A stretch of DNA of 34,016 nucleotides from an uncultured Desulfuromonadales bacterium (GCA_945787295.1 CALZHQ010000047.1:1-34016); one strand, 5' to 3'. Positions 21,832-30,552 are shown, numbered from the stretch's first letter. Numbers and translations are program-made. The notes: generated by a model from the letters alone, not told the origin.

Positions 21832-22349
21832 ATATTGTCCTGATCGGTTATCGTGGCACCGGAAAAAGCCACGTCGGCACTCTGCTCGGCAAACGGTTCG
21901 GCCGGCAGGTGATCAGCATGGATGAGGAGATCGTTAAAACCGCCGGCATGCCAATTCCAGAAATCGTCGCCAAATTCGGCTGGCCGAAATTCCGCGACCT
22001 GGAAACCGCTGAAGCCCGCAAGTTGGCAGGGCTCGACAAACTGGTCATCGACTGCGGCGGCGGCGTTATCGAACGCGCGGAAAACGCCGAAATCCTGCAA
22101 CAGAACGGCCAGGTCTTCTGGCTGCAGGCCTCGGTCGAATCGATCGTTGCCCGGATACAGCATGACAGCCAGCGTCCAGCGCTGGTGGAAGGAAAAACCT
22201 TTACCGAAGAAGTGGCCGAAGTTCTGGAACGCCGCACCCCCCTTTACCAGTCAGCTGCCCACCACACCATCGACACCGACAACCGGACTCCACAGCAGGT
22301 CGCCGAGCTGGTTGCCGAGTTCTGGGACAGTGCGGCGAAACGTTTGTAA
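21828..22349 (+). CDS. aroK: Shikimate kinase
   Basis: Phosphorylates shikimate with ATP, the next step after aroE. 173 aa. The Walker A is GYRGTGKSH (residues 7-15), substrate-binding Asp/Arg residues are in SMDEEIV and KFRDLE, DCGGGVIER is the Walker B-like segment, and Arg in the lid is seen around RPALVEG. The ATG overlaps the aroE stop (ATGA). No intrinsic terminator is obvious downstream; the following 350 bp are AT-rich. Confidence 0.96.
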   Translation: MNIVLIGYRGTGKSHVGTLLGKRFGRQVISMDEEIVKTAGMPIPEIVAKFGWPKFRDLETAEARKLAGLDKLVIDCGGGVIERAENAEILQQNGQVFWLQASVESIVARIQHDSQRPALVEGKTFTEEVAEVLERRTPLYQSAAHHTIDTDNRTPQQVAELVAEFWDSAAKRL

Positions 22350-22700
22350 ACCGCCCGCGAGAAACAATAACTAAGCATACCTGTTCTTAATATTGCACTC
22401 ATATTTATAACTGTTCATTATAATAACTATTTAAGCTTAATTATACCTATATGTATTCATCAAAGTTAAACTTGTATTTTCTATGTTATTTTTTGCTTAA
22501 GATTACTTTCTTATACTGAATAGTGTTTTGTTGTTTATTGTTATGCTTAATTAAGCTCAAAATACATACTTGACAGATCCCTCCCTTGCAATTAGGCTAA
22601 TCTAATGTCTTTTCGGTTTGTGGAGGGGGCAAGCCGAAAAACGTTTCATTTCTAACCAGCCCCCACTCTTTTCAACCTCCAGATAACAGGAGTAACATCG
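22350..22700 (+). promoter_or_regulatory. AT-rich leader with promoter and hairpin
   Basis: No gene. 22370-22565 is strikingly AT-rich against its GC-rich surroundings and contains GCTTAA three times (22435, 22495, 22545), the last within the palindrome GCTTAATTAAGC (22545-22556). A sigma-70-like promoter follows: TTGACA (22570-22575), 17 bp, TAGGCT (22593-22598). The transcript would begin with a hairpin, TTTTCGGTTTG (22610-22620) with CAAGCCGAAAA (22630-22640), one GU pair and a G-rich loop. Confidence 0.6.
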
Positions 22701-23015
22701 ATGATCATGACCAATGTCAATACGGTCCCGGGCAAAAAAATTGTCGAGCACTTCGGCATTGTTCAGGGCAGCACTGTCCGCGCCAAGCATCTCGGCCGCG
22801 ACTTCATGGCCGGGCTGAAGAACCTGGTCGGTGGCGAGCTGAAAGGCTACACCGAACTGCTGCAAGATTCCCGGCAGGAAGCGATGGATCGGATGGCCGA
22901 ACAGGCCCGGCAGATGGGCGCCAACGCGGTGGTAAATATCCGCTTCGCCACCTCCTCCGTTGCCCAAGGGGCGGCCGAACTGTTCGCCTACGGCACAGCA
23001 GTCCGGGTAGAATAG
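22701..23015 (+). CDS. YbjQ/UPF0145 family protein
   Basis: A 104-aa soluble protein of the YbjQ (putative heavy-metal-binding) family. The family pattern is complete: VPGKKIVEHFGIVQGSTV, the GGELKGYTELLQDSRQEA segment, then MGANAVVNIRF and a final AYGTAVRV. These proteins form pentamers; the metal-binding role is a database label, not well proven. It is the first gene of a three-gene operon with a second YbjQ protein and an M48 protease, and has CAGGAG 8 nt upstream of the ATG. Confidence 0.92.
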   Translation: MIMTNVNTVPGKKIVEHFGIVQGSTVRAKHLGRDFMAGLKNLVGGELKGYTELLQDSRQEAMDRMAEQARQMGANAVVNIRFATSSVAQGAAELFAYGTAVRVE

Positions 23016-23024
23016 GAGCAGCAG

Positions 23025-23501
23025 ATGGACATCATTCTGCAGAATTTTGACCTGATCGTTTTTCTCTTATTACTTGCCCTCGGCTACGGTGCCGGCAGCC
23101 TGGCCGAAAGACGCCATTACAAATCGATCCGCCAGCGGGAACAGGAGTTGATGAAGATGGCGGTGGTGACAGCCGAAGGCTCTTTCCCGGATGGACGGGT
23201 TCGCAACGCCGCCCTGGTCACCGGCAGTGCTGTCATCTCCATCGATTACTTCAAGCGGCTGCTGGCAGTGCTGCGCAACATCTTCGGTGGTCGGGTCAAA
23301 TCGTACGAATCGCTGGTCGACCGCGCTCGCCGGGAAGCGATTTTACGGATGAAAGAAGAGGCAAAGAAAACCGGGGCCGGTATGATCATCAACATGCGCC
23401 TGGAGACCGCGGCGATCGGCAAGAATGCCAACCAGAAAAAACAGCTCGGCTCGGTCGAAGCGATCGCTTACGGCACGGCCATTGTGATGAATCCGAAATG
23501 A
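23025..23501 (+). CDS. Membrane-anchored YbjQ/UPF0145 family protein
   Basis: 158 aa. One N-terminal membrane helix (about residues 8-27, LIVFLLLLALGYGAGSLAE) is followed by a short basic linker and a YbjQ domain (VVTAEGSFPDGRV, GGRVKSYESLVDRARREA, GAGMIINMRLE, AIAYGTAIVM). It is thus a membrane-tethered paralogue of the gene just upstream, 9 nt away. It ends overlapping the M48 protease gene by 4 nt, so the three are co-translated and the anchored YbjQ may bring the soluble one to the protease at the membrane. That partnership is inference. Confidence 0.9.
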   Translation: MDIILQNFDLIVFLLLLALGYGAGSLAERRHYKSIRQREQELMKMAVVTAEGSFPDGRVRNAALVTGSAVISIDYFKRLLAVLRNIFGGRVKSYESLVDRARREAILRMKEEAKKTGAGMIINMRLETAAIGKNANQKKQLGSVEAIAYGTAIVMNPK

Positions 23502-24325
23502 AATTCACCCCCAGGCAGCTCGATGAGAACGTCAACGTCTCCAAAACCCACCCACTGGCGGAACTGTTCTGGCTGCTTGGTGGGCTGATCCTGATCACCG
23601 GACTGGCCTTTTTGCTCCTCGGTCTGCTCACCGACTGGGCGGCTTCGAAAGCCCCGGTCAGAGTCGAGAACTGGCTCGGTCAGCAGGCGATTGAGCAATT
23701 CCCCGCCGCAGAAAACATGGCCCTGAAAGAGCGCCTGGAACAGTTGCTCGACAGGGTCCCGGCCGACTCGAAACTGCAGCAATACGATTTCCGGGTATTT
23801 CTCTCCGCCTCGGATGAGATCAATGCCATCGCCCTGCCGGGTGGCAATATCGTCGTCTTTGCCGGACTCCTAAAGCAGATTGAATCGGAAAATGAGCTGG
23901 CGATGATCCTGGCCCATGAGCTGGGGCACTTCGCCCACCGGGACCATCTCCGCGGGCTGGGTCGCGGGCTCGGTCTGACGGTCGCTGCGGTGCTGCTGTT
24001 CGGCGAGCAGAACGCCGCCAGCAACCTGGTCTCGCAGACCCTGATGACCTTCCAGGTCCGTTACTCACAGGCCCAGGAATCGGCCGCCGACAGCTTTGCC
24101 CTGGAGCTGCTGAGCAAACGCTACGGCCACGCCGGCGGCAGCACCGACTTCTTCAGCCGCATGGCGAAAAAAGCCGGCAGCCGTATCCCCTACCTGCTCG
24201 CCTCTCACCCGCACCCGCAAGCGCGGATCGAAAATCTGGAAAAAATGATTCAAGCTAAGAGCTACCCACTCGATGCGACCCTGCCGCTGGCGACGGGGCT
24301 ATTGCCGGACGACACGGACGAGTGA
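23498..24325 (+). CDS. Membrane-anchored M48 family metallopeptidase
   Basis: A 275-aa zinc protease. One membrane helix is at about residues 24-46. The HExxH motif is HELGH at 140-144 and the third zinc ligand is Glu194 in QESAAD, exactly as in Oma1/BepA-type M48 proteins. The conserved NAIALPGGNIVVFAGLL strand precedes it. It lacks the TPR repeats of BepA. Likely acts in envelope protein quality control. It overlaps the anchored YbjQ gene by 4 nt. YbjQ association suggests regulated or multimeric protease control, but no substrate is known. Confidence 0.93.
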   Translation: MKFTPRQLDENVNVSKTHPLAELFWLLGGLILITGLAFLLLGLLTDWAASKAPVRVENWLGQQAIEQFPAAENMALKERLEQLLDRVPADSKLQQYDFRVFLSASDEINAIALPGGNIVVFAGLLKQIESENELAMILAHELGHFAHRDHLRGLGRGLGLTVAAVLLFGEQNAASNLVSQTLMTFQVRYSQAQESAADSFALELLSKRYGHAGGSTDFFSRMAKKAGSRIPYLLASHPHPQARIENLEKMIQAKSYPLDATLPLATGLLPDDTDE

Positions 24326-24346
24326 CCGGCGCGACGAGCGGTCCCT

Positions 24347-24808
24347 TCAGCACCGTGATCCAATACTCAACCAGACGACGATGACTAGGCCGTGCAAGAG
24401 AAAAATCGCCAAATTGATCGGGCCAAGGGATTCATGCTGCACAATCTTTTTAACAGGCTCCCAAGGCAGCCGCTTAGCCAACCAACGTTTCACAGTTTCC
24501 AGCATGGAGACGAGCGGGTCGTTAACGGTTTCACCAAACAGCAGACGGACAAACTCGCCATTTGTCATCGCTTCAGTTTTCAGAGCCTCTAAACACCGAC
24601 TATAGATAGCTCCGAGCTTCAGCTGAAAATAGGCGAAAACGATACTGAACAAAATCCCCGTCAGCATCAGAAGAAAATGCTCATCCTTATGGCTGCGGAA
24701 AAAAACCGTCAATAAGCCACCAGTGATGGCCAGAAAGACTGCAAAAATCGCAAAACGCAGTTGACTGTAGTGCCGGATCTGCTGAATCAACTCCTTGACT
24801 TTATCCAT
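24347..24808 (-). CDS. Membrane protein of unknown function
   Basis: 153 aa, not recognised. Two adjacent hydrophobic helices are at about residues 18-36 and 44-65, with a third near the C-terminus (about 130-150, AIFLLHGLVIVVWLSIG). A charged amphipathic loop lies between (VRLLFGETVNDPLVSMLETV). The ATG at 24808 has GGAG 7 nt upstream. It starts 33 bp downstream of the ABC permease stop on the same strand, so it may be cotranscribed with the exporter. Confidence 0.7.
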   Translation of the reverse strand: MDKVKELIQQIRHYSQLRFAIFAVFLAITGGLLTVFFRSHKDEHFLLMLTGILFSIVFAYFQLKLGAIYSRCLEALKTEAMTNGEFVRLLFGETVNDPLVSMLETVKRWLAKRLPWEPVKKIVQHESLGPINLAIFLLHGLVIVVWLSIGSRC

Positions 24809-24841
24809 AAGCAAACTCCCTCGCCTGCAAAAGTGACCTGT

Positions 24842-25633
24842 TTAGTGAACCATCCTCTTCAGCATCAACTTGATTGCCAACGGCAGCAGAATCAGGTTTG
24901 CCAGCAGCAGATAAAGCAGGCTCAGCCAGAGCCCCCCGCTCCAGAACTGCAGCGTACAGCCGCGCACCAGCGCCACCAGGTGGGTCAACGGCAGCAGCTG
25001 CGCTATAGCCTGCGCCCAGCCGGGCAGGTTCTGGAGCGGGAAAAAAGTGCCGCTGAACAGGAACATCGGGGTGATGCCGAGGAAGATCGGCAGGTTGAAG
25101 GTTTCGATCCCCGGCACCAGGGCGGTGCAGATCATGCCGAAGGCAGCAAAACAGAGTCCGCCCAGCACCGCGATCGGAATGATCAACAAGGCGCCCGGAT
25201 AGTCGAACAGGCCGAACAGCGAGATCATTCCGCTCATCAGCAGCGCCGCGATCAACGACTTGGTCGCCGCCCAGAGCATCTCCCCGAGGATGATCTCTTC
25301 AAGGTTCAGCGGCGTCGCCAGCAGGGCATCGAAGGTCTTCTGGTAATACATCCGCACAAACGAGTTGTAGGTGGTCTCGAAAAAGGCGTTGTACATGATC
25401 GCCACCGAAACCAGTGCCGGGGCGATGAACCTGGTGTAGGACAGGGTCCGGCCGGCAAATTCAAATTCACCGACCATCACCGCCAGGCCGACCCCGAAAG
25501 CGAGGATGTAGAGCAACGGTTCGAGCAGCGGCGGAATGAAGGAGATCTTCCAGTTCTGCCGGTAAATCTCGTAATTGCGTTGCCAGACCCGCAGGGTCCG
25601 ACAGCTGATTCGGGCAGGCTTTGGCCAGCTCAT
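24842..25633 (-). CDS. ABC-2 type exporter permease, NodJ-like
   Basis: 263-aa membrane subunit with six predicted helices. The NodJ/ABC-2 features are an amphipathic N-terminus (RVWQRNYEIYRQNWKIS), YNSFVRMYYQKTFDALLATPLN on the cytoplasmic side, and a FSGTFFPLQNLPGWAQ loop. It exports an unknown substrate, classically lipid, glycan or drug-like molecules. Its start overlaps the stop of the ATPase gene by 4 nt, so the two form one transporter. Nothing nearby fixes the substrate. Confidence 0.92.
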   Translation of the reverse strand: MSWPKPARISCRTLRVWQRNYEIYRQNWKISFIPPLLEPLLYILAFGVGLAVMVGEFEFAGRTLSYTRFIAPALVSVAIMYNAFFETTYNSFVRMYYQKTFDALLATPLNLEEIILGEMLWAATKSLIAALLMSGMISLFGLFDYPGALLIIPIAVLGGLCFAAFGMICTALVPGIETFNLPIFLGITPMFLFSGTFFPLQNLPGWAQAIAQLLPLTHLVALVRGCTLQFWSGGLWLSLLYLLLANLILLPLAIKLMLKRMVH

Positions 25634-26538
25634 TCGCGCAACCCCCGTCCGGTCAGTTTCAGGAACAGATCCTCCAGCGACGCGGGTCGCAATGTACAGC
25701 CTTCGGTGCGCACTTCCCGGGTCAGGCGCAGAAACAGTTCGTCGCCGTCCGGCAGGTAAACCAGCAGCCGCTTGCCGAGATCTTCAACCGGACAGTTCTC
25801 CCGGGCGAGAAAATCGCGCACCGCCTGATCCGGGGCAGCGATCTCCAGTACCGCCTGGCCGACCTGTTCCCGTACCAGCCGGGCCGGCTCTCCTTCGATC
25901 AGAATCCGGCCATGATCGACGATCACCAGCCGGTCGCAGAGCCGGGCCGCTTCCTCCATATAATGGGTGGTCAGCAGGATACTGATCCCCTGTTCTTTCA
26001 GCTCGGCCAGTTTCTCCCAGAGCAGCTGGCGACTCTGCGGATCGAGGCCGGTGGTCGGCTCATCGAGAATCACCAGCTCCGGCTTGTTGACCAAGGCCCG
26101 GGCCAGCATCAGCCGCCGCTTGAGTCCGCCGGAGAGAACCTTGACATTGTCGGCGGCACGATTGTCGAGAGCAAAAAAATGTAGCAGCTCAGCGGCCCGC
26201 TGTTCCGCCTCGGCCCGGGGAATGGAAAAATAGCGGGCATAGCCGACCAGGTTCTTGCGCACATCCAGATCGGGGTCGAGGGAATCCTCCTGCTGACAGA
26301 TACCGATGCGGCTTTTGATCTGGCGGATATGCGGGTCAAGATCGAGGCCGAACAGCTGCAGCCGGCCGCTGTCACGCGGCGTGTAGCCGTAGAGCATGCG
26401 GATGGTGGTGGTTTTGCCGGCTCCGTTGGGACCGAGCAGCCCGAAGCATTCCCCTTTTTTCACTTTGAAGGAGATGCCGTCAACCGCCGCCAGGTCACCA
26501 TAATTCTTACATAAATCGTCAATCTGCAGGATCGGCAT
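25630..26538 (-). CDS. ABC transporter ATPase, NodI-like
   Basis: 302-aa ATPase partner of the downstream permease. Walker A is GPNGAGKTT (about residue 37), the signature motif is VLSGGLKRRL, Walker B is LVILDEPTTGLDP, and the H-loop His is in LLTTHYMEE. The C-terminal 80 residues are the usual ABC-2 regulatory extension ending in the SLEDLFLKLTGR motif. Start ATG 26538 (MPILQIDD); a TTG two codons upstream is the alternative. Shine-Dalgarno is weak. It overlaps the permease gene by 4 nt. Confidence 0.95.
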   Translation of the reverse strand: MPILQIDDLCKNYGDLAAVDGISFKVKKGECFGLLGPNGAGKTTTIRMLYGYTPRDSGRLQLFGLDLDPHIRQIKSRIGICQQEDSLDPDLDVRKNLVGYARYFSIPRAEAEQRAAELLHFFALDNRAADNVKVLSGGLKRRLMLARALVNKPELVILDEPTTGLDPQSRQLLWEKLAELKEQGISILLTTHYMEEAARLCDRLVIVDHGRILIEGEPARLVREQVGQAVLEIAAPDQAVRDFLARENCPVEDLGKRLLVYLPDGDELFLRLTREVRTEGCTLRPASLEDLFLKLTGRGLRE

Positions 26539-26675
26539 CAGCAACTGCCTCTCTCTGCTCGCAGCACTCTTCCTGTCATCTTTTCTCCTCCGTTGCCATC
26601 AGGTCAAGCAGCAAGTGAGTCAACCGACAAGTGAGCTATACTTGGCAATAAGTCAACAAACCATGGAGAGCAATA

Positions 26676-27368
26676 ATGAGACCCTTCAATGAGATATTCA
26701 GCCGAGCCGCCCAGCGCAAAGGGGGCGAAGCGGCCTTGCGCCAGCTTTTGCCGAGCGGCATCAAAACCGCGGAACAACTGGCGGCGATCGCCGCAGACCG
26801 CTACCTGGCCGAGATGACCAAAGCGATCTTCAAAGCGGGCTTCGTCTGGAAGGTGATCGACAACAAGTGGTCCGGCTTTGAAGCGGCCTTCTGGAACTTC
26901 GATGTCGGCCGCTGCGCCTTCATGTCGCCGGAGGACGAGGACGCCCTCTGCGCCGACACCCGCATTATCCGTAACCGGCAGAAGATTCAGACCGTACCGC
27001 AGAATGCGGTGATGATCACCGAGGTCGCTAATGAGCATGGCAGCTTCGGCCGCTTTATCGCCGACTGGCCGGGCGAGGATTTTGTCGGCCTGCTGGAATA
27101 CATGGGCAATAATGGCGCCCGCCTCGGCGGCATGACCGCCCAGTACTTTCTGCGCACGATCGGCAAGGACGGCTTTGCCCTCTCGCGGGACGGCGTCTAT
27201 GCGCTGATCGAGGCGGGCGTTATCGACAAACCGCCGACCGGCAAAGCCGCCCGGCACAAGGTCCAGCTGGCCTACAACCGGTGGCAGCAGGAAAGCGGCC
27301 TGGGCCTGGCCGAGATCAGCCGGGTTCTGGCCCTGTCGATCGATGCGCCGCAAAGCCGAGACGGCTGA
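26676..27368 (+). CDS. DNA-3-methyladenine glycosylase I family protein
   Basis: A 230-aa base-excision repair protein of the Tag-related family (PF03352). Recognisable are MTKAIFKAGFVWKVIDNKW, EAAFWNFD, RIIRNRQKIQTVPQNA and the GFGRFI-like GSFGRFIADWP helix. The C-terminal part carries the KPPTGKAARHKVQLAYNRW segment. The Tag zinc-site Cys/His are not obvious, so it may belong to the broader COG2818 group with different base preference. GGAGAG lies before the ATG. It stands alone between an exporter and an AsmA gene on the other strand. Confidence 0.85.
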   Translation: MRPFNEIFSRAAQRKGGEAALRQLLPSGIKTAEQLAAIAADRYLAEMTKAIFKAGFVWKVIDNKWSGFEAAFWNFDVGRCAFMSPEDEDALCADTRIIRNRQKIQTVPQNAVMITEVANEHGSFGRFIADWPGEDFVGLLEYMGNNGARLGGMTAQYFLRTIGKDGFALSRDGVYALIEAGVIDKPPTGKAARHKVQLAYNRWQQESGLGLAEISRVLALSIDAPQSRDG

Positions 27369-27394
27369 CCCGGGGCCGAGACCAGCCCCTCCGC

Positions 27395-29416
27395 CTATTT
27401 GAACTTGAGCCCTTCCAACAGCTTCTTTGGATCACCCAGCAGCTTCTTCGGGTCTTTCAAAGCTTCTTTCGGGTCTTTCAGGGCCTCGTCGACGAGCCCC
27501 TTGGCCTGGCTCTTGACCTTCTCTTCGAGCACTGATTTCAGGTCGAGCTTCCAGTCCGGATCGGTGAAGCTTCCCGTGATGCGGATCGGGATCGGCACCC
27601 CGACCAGATCCTTCAGGTCATCCCCCCCCTGGCCAGAGAGCGAGGCGACCAGCTTGGCCGTCACCAGGTAGTTGACCTGCTCTTGCGGCAGGTCGGCCTT
27701 ACCATCGCCAGCGATCCGCAACAGCGGGGATTTCATACTCAGGTCGTTGTTGTTGACCAGGCCATTGACGATATTGGCGGTCCCGGAGAGTTCGGTAAAG
27801 TCGGTGGTCTGGTCGCTGGCCGGCGGTGGAGCCTGTCCCGCGAGGGTCGCCTTGGCGCGGCGGATCAAGTCGGGGATATTGACCCCTTTGAGCGCCCCTT
27901 CACCAACCTTAAAGGCTGCGCTGCCGTTGAGGCTGCGCTTGATGGTGTCGGCGTCAGCAGCCGTCAGGCGCAGATCGGCATCGACATCCGCCTTGCCTTC
28001 AATAACATCCTTATCCATGGCGGCCTGCAGATAATCTCCGACCTGGAAGCCCTTGACGTTGAGCTTGGCCTTGATCTTCGGCGCAGCACCACGCAGGTCG
28101 ACATTGATGTTGTTGTTGGCCAGTCCCTGATAAAGCTTGGCCGTCAGCGGGCTGACATCGAGGATGCCGTCGCGCATCTTGATGTGCATGGCGATGTCAG
28201 TGATCAGCAAGCTGTCCTTGATCAGCTTGCCGACTTTCAGATCGCCGTTGACCAACAGATTGCGCAGCCCTTGCTGGTCTTTTGCGGACGCTGGCTTTGC
28301 CGCCGCTTTCTCGGCCGTTTTTACGGCCGGTGCCTCGGTTGTGGTTTCAGGTACGGGGACAACGAAGCGATTGACGTCGATCTGGTCGGCGCTCAGATCA
28401 AAGTCGATCTGCTGCTTTTGCCCTTTCTGTGCGTAGGCGAAATCCCCTTGAATGGTTCCACCGGGGATACCGATGGTCAGCGGTTTGAGGGTGGCCGCCA
28501 TCGCCCTGGCGTCGAACAGCAGAGCGGTCTCGACGCTCAGCTCCACCGCCTGATCCGGGATCGCTTCGCCGGTGACGCGGGTCTTCAGCTTGAACGGCTT
28601 GACATCAAGCTGCATGCGCTGCTGATCGAACTGCAGATTGGCGGTCATATCGAGCGCAATGGTCTCGACCGGCAAGCCGGTCGCCTGCAGATCGGAGTCG
28701 AAGCTCAGGTCCCGCACCTTGAACAGGCCGGTATTCGGATCGAGGTTGGCAATCCCCTCGATCCGATAATCGCCGGCAAGCTGCGGATCGCTGAGGTTGA
28801 TTTTGAAGTCGATGGAAAAAGGCACATCCCGCTGCAACCCGACCTGGCCGGCCGTGAAGTTGAAATTTTTCAGGGCGTAGCTGCTGCCGGCCTGCTCATC
28901 CTGGTAACTGACATTGGCGTTGCGGATTTCAACCCCTTCCAGCAACAGCGCCAGGGCACCTGCTGCTGACGGCTTATCTGCTGGGCCTGCTTCTGGCGCC
29001 GGCTTAGCTTTTCCCGCCTTGGCCAGGTCGTCCCAGTTGTTGACCCCGTCTTTGCGCTGGCGCAGGTTAAGGGCAAAATCTTCAAAGATCAGGGTGCTCA
29101 TTTCAACCTGCTTCGAAAGCAGCGGCATCAGCTTGAGCCTGGCTTCTGCGCGGGAGAAAGAGGCAAAATCCCCGTCAAAGCCTGCGGCATTGCCAAAGCG
29201 GGTCTCGCCTATTTCAACCCCCAACCAGGGGAAAAAGCTCAGGTCGAGATCGCCCTTGATCACTAACTCCCGACCGGTCTCCTTTTTGGCATTTTCACTG
29301 ATCTGCTGCTTGATCTGCTCGAGGTCGACGGTGGCGACCAGATAGCCGATAACGCCGGCGATGATCAGGACCAGAACCAGGCTGATGATGGCGAAGATTT
29401 TAAGGATTCGTGACAT
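27395..29416 (-). CDS. AsmA family protein
   Basis: A 673-aa envelope protein, probably involved in outer-membrane lipid transport or assembly. One N-terminal membrane helix (residues 5-28) is followed by the family start VDLEQIKQQISENAKKETGR and DLSFFPWLGVEIGETRFGN, then long beta-rich repeats and the AsmA C-terminal part (GVNIPDLIRRAKATL, LSGTANIVNGLVNNNDL, PIPIRITGSFTDPDWKLDL). A Pro/Ala-rich linker lies near residues 345-375. The extreme C-terminus is an unusual KDPKEALKDPKKLLGDPKKL tandem. Shine-Dalgarno is GGGGGC-like. No partner genes are adjacent. Confidence 0.93.
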   Translation of the reverse strand: MSRILKIFAIISLVLVLIIAGVIGYLVATVDLEQIKQQISENAKKETGRELVIKGDLDLSFFPWLGVEIGETRFGNAAGFDGDFASFSRAEARLKLMPLLSKQVEMSTLIFEDFALNLRQRKDGVNNWDDLAKAGKAKPAPEAGPADKPSAAGALALLLEGVEIRNANVSYQDEQAGSSYALKNFNFTAGQVGLQRDVPFSIDFKINLSDPQLAGDYRIEGIANLDPNTGLFKVRDLSFDSDLQATGLPVETIALDMTANLQFDQQRMQLDVKPFKLKTRVTGEAIPDQAVELSVETALLFDARAMAATLKPLTIGIPGGTIQGDFAYAQKGQKQQIDFDLSADQIDVNRFVVPVPETTTEAPAVKTAEKAAAKPASAKDQQGLRNLLVNGDLKVGKLIKDSLLITDIAMHIKMRDGILDVSPLTAKLYQGLANNNINVDLRGAAPKIKAKLNVKGFQVGDYLQAAMDKDVIEGKADVDADLRLTAADADTIKRSLNGSAAFKVGEGALKGVNIPDLIRRAKATLAGQAPPPASDQTTDFTELSGTANIVNGLVNNNDLSMKSPLLRIAGDGKADLPQEQVNYLVTAKLVASLSGQGGDDLKDLVGVPIPIRITGSFTDPDWKLDLKSVLEEKVKSQAKGLVDEALKDPKEALKDPKKLLGDPKKLLEGLKFK

Positions 29417-29578
29417 TGAGGCCCCCTGTCTATGTAAAAGATTCTTCCTGTTTAGACATTACTTCCCCCCAGCAATTTCGCAACCTTATCGGCAAAAAAA
29501 GAGTTGTCCCCCCCGGAAAACCCGAAAAATAAACCTGAGCAGGAGGCAACCTTGACCGGGCAGCTTCCAGCCCTTGCC

Positions 29579-30325
29579 TCAGGCGGCAAAGCCGCCATTG
29601 GCACAGATCGTCTGGCCGCTGATCCAGCCCGCATCAGCACTGGCCAGCAGCGCAACCGCGTTGGCGATATCTTCCGGAGTCCCCAGGCGGTTGAAGGCGG
29701 CCATCCCGGCGAGCGTGGCGATCTGCTGTGCCGATTTTCCCTGCCTGAACAGTTCGGTATCGGTCGGCCCGGGAGCGAGGCAATTGACGGTGATACCGCG
29801 TGAGCCCAGCTCCTTGGCCAGCGAACGGGTCAGCTGCTCCACCGCCCCTTTGCTGGCCCCGTAAAGTCCATAGTTCGGCAGCAGCACCTTGGTCACCGTT
29901 GAGGAGATATTGATGATCCGCCCGTTATCGGCCATCAGTTGCGCCGCCTCCCGGCAGGCCCAGAACACCCCTTTGACATTGAGATCCAGCAGCTGATCGA
30001 TCTCTGCTTCCGTCAGCTCAGCGACCGGCTTGAAAATCGCCATGCCGGCATTGTTCACCAGGATATCGAGCCGGCCGAACGCAGCGATGCTCTGGCGGAA
30101 CAGCCCTTCGACCTGTTCCGGCCGAGTCATATCGGCAGCAACGGCAATGGCCCGCCCCCCCGCCTCTTCAATCTGCGCGACCAGAGACTGGGCTGCGGCC
30201 GAATTCCGGTGATAATTGATAACCAGGGCCGCCCCCTGAGTTGCCAGCTTGACAGCAACAGCCCGGCCAATCCCCCGCGAAGCGCCAGTGACTAAGGCAA
30301 CTTTCCCCGGCAACGGTTCTGACAT
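29579..30325 (-). CDS. SDR family NAD(P)-dependent oxidoreductase
   Basis: A 248-aa classical short-chain dehydrogenase, FabG-like. Cofactor site TGASRGIGRA (residues 13-22), NNAG (91-94), catalytic Ser141/142, Tyr155 and Lys159 in YGASK are all present, as is the CLAPGPTDTEL loop. The polar Asn-Tyr-His-Arg after beta-2 suggests NADPH use. ATG 30325 is preceded by AAGGAG; the frame extends upstream to 30385 without a ribosome site. Substrate unknown; the gene stands alone. Confidence 0.93.
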   Translation of the reverse strand: MSEPLPGKVALVTGASRGIGRAVAVKLATQGAALVINYHRNSAAAQSLVAQIEEAGGRAIAVAADMTRPEQVEGLFRQSIAAFGRLDILVNNAGMAIFKPVAELTEAEIDQLLDLNVKGVFWACREAAQLMADNGRIINISSTVTKVLLPNYGLYGASKGAVEQLTRSLAKELGSRGITVNCLAPGPTDTELFRQGKSAQQIATLAGMAAFNRLGTPEDIANAVALLASADAGWISGQTICANGGFAA

Positions 30326-30374
30326 AAGCAACTCCTTTGACTTTTCTCTATGAACAGTTAACAGTTTAACAAAT

Positions 30375-30536
30375 CTATTTTCCACGGCAGTCGTTAGAAC
30401 AGCCCGGCAAATGTTCCTGGAGAGCCGACCAGGGCCTGCCGTCCACCAGATCAGCGCAGACGGGAAGAAATGTCTGTGCTAAAGTGTGGCGTCGTCTGGG
30501 GTCGGACGGCGCGAAATAACTGCCTATATTAACCAT
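30375..30536 (-). CDS. Possible small Cys-containing protein
   Basis: A 53-aa frame ending in LPVCADLVDGRPWSALQEHL and then PGCSNDCRGK. The Cys spacing and protein-like composition look selected, but no ribosome binding site is seen before the ATG at 30536, and the frame stays open upstream into the divergent gene. It could be real, or a remnant. Family unknown to me. Confidence 0.3.
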   Translation of the reverse strand: MVNIGSYFAPSDPRRRHTLAQTFLPVCADLVDGRPWSALQEHLPGCSNDCRGK

Positions 30537-30552
30537 TAGCTGCGAGAGCAAG

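Noticed and set aside
24761..25759. Plus-strand frame rich in Gln/Arg/His opposite the ABC permease
   Set aside because: Shadow of the permease and ATPase genes, which are well supported.
26604..27353. Minus-strand frame of about 249 aa opposite the DNA glycosylase
   Set aside because: Gly/Ala/Arg-rich shadow; the plus-strand protein matches a known repair family.
27683..28969. Plus-strand frame of about 428 aa opposite AsmA
   Set aside because: Antisense of a conserved AsmA gene, with no domain or start signal.
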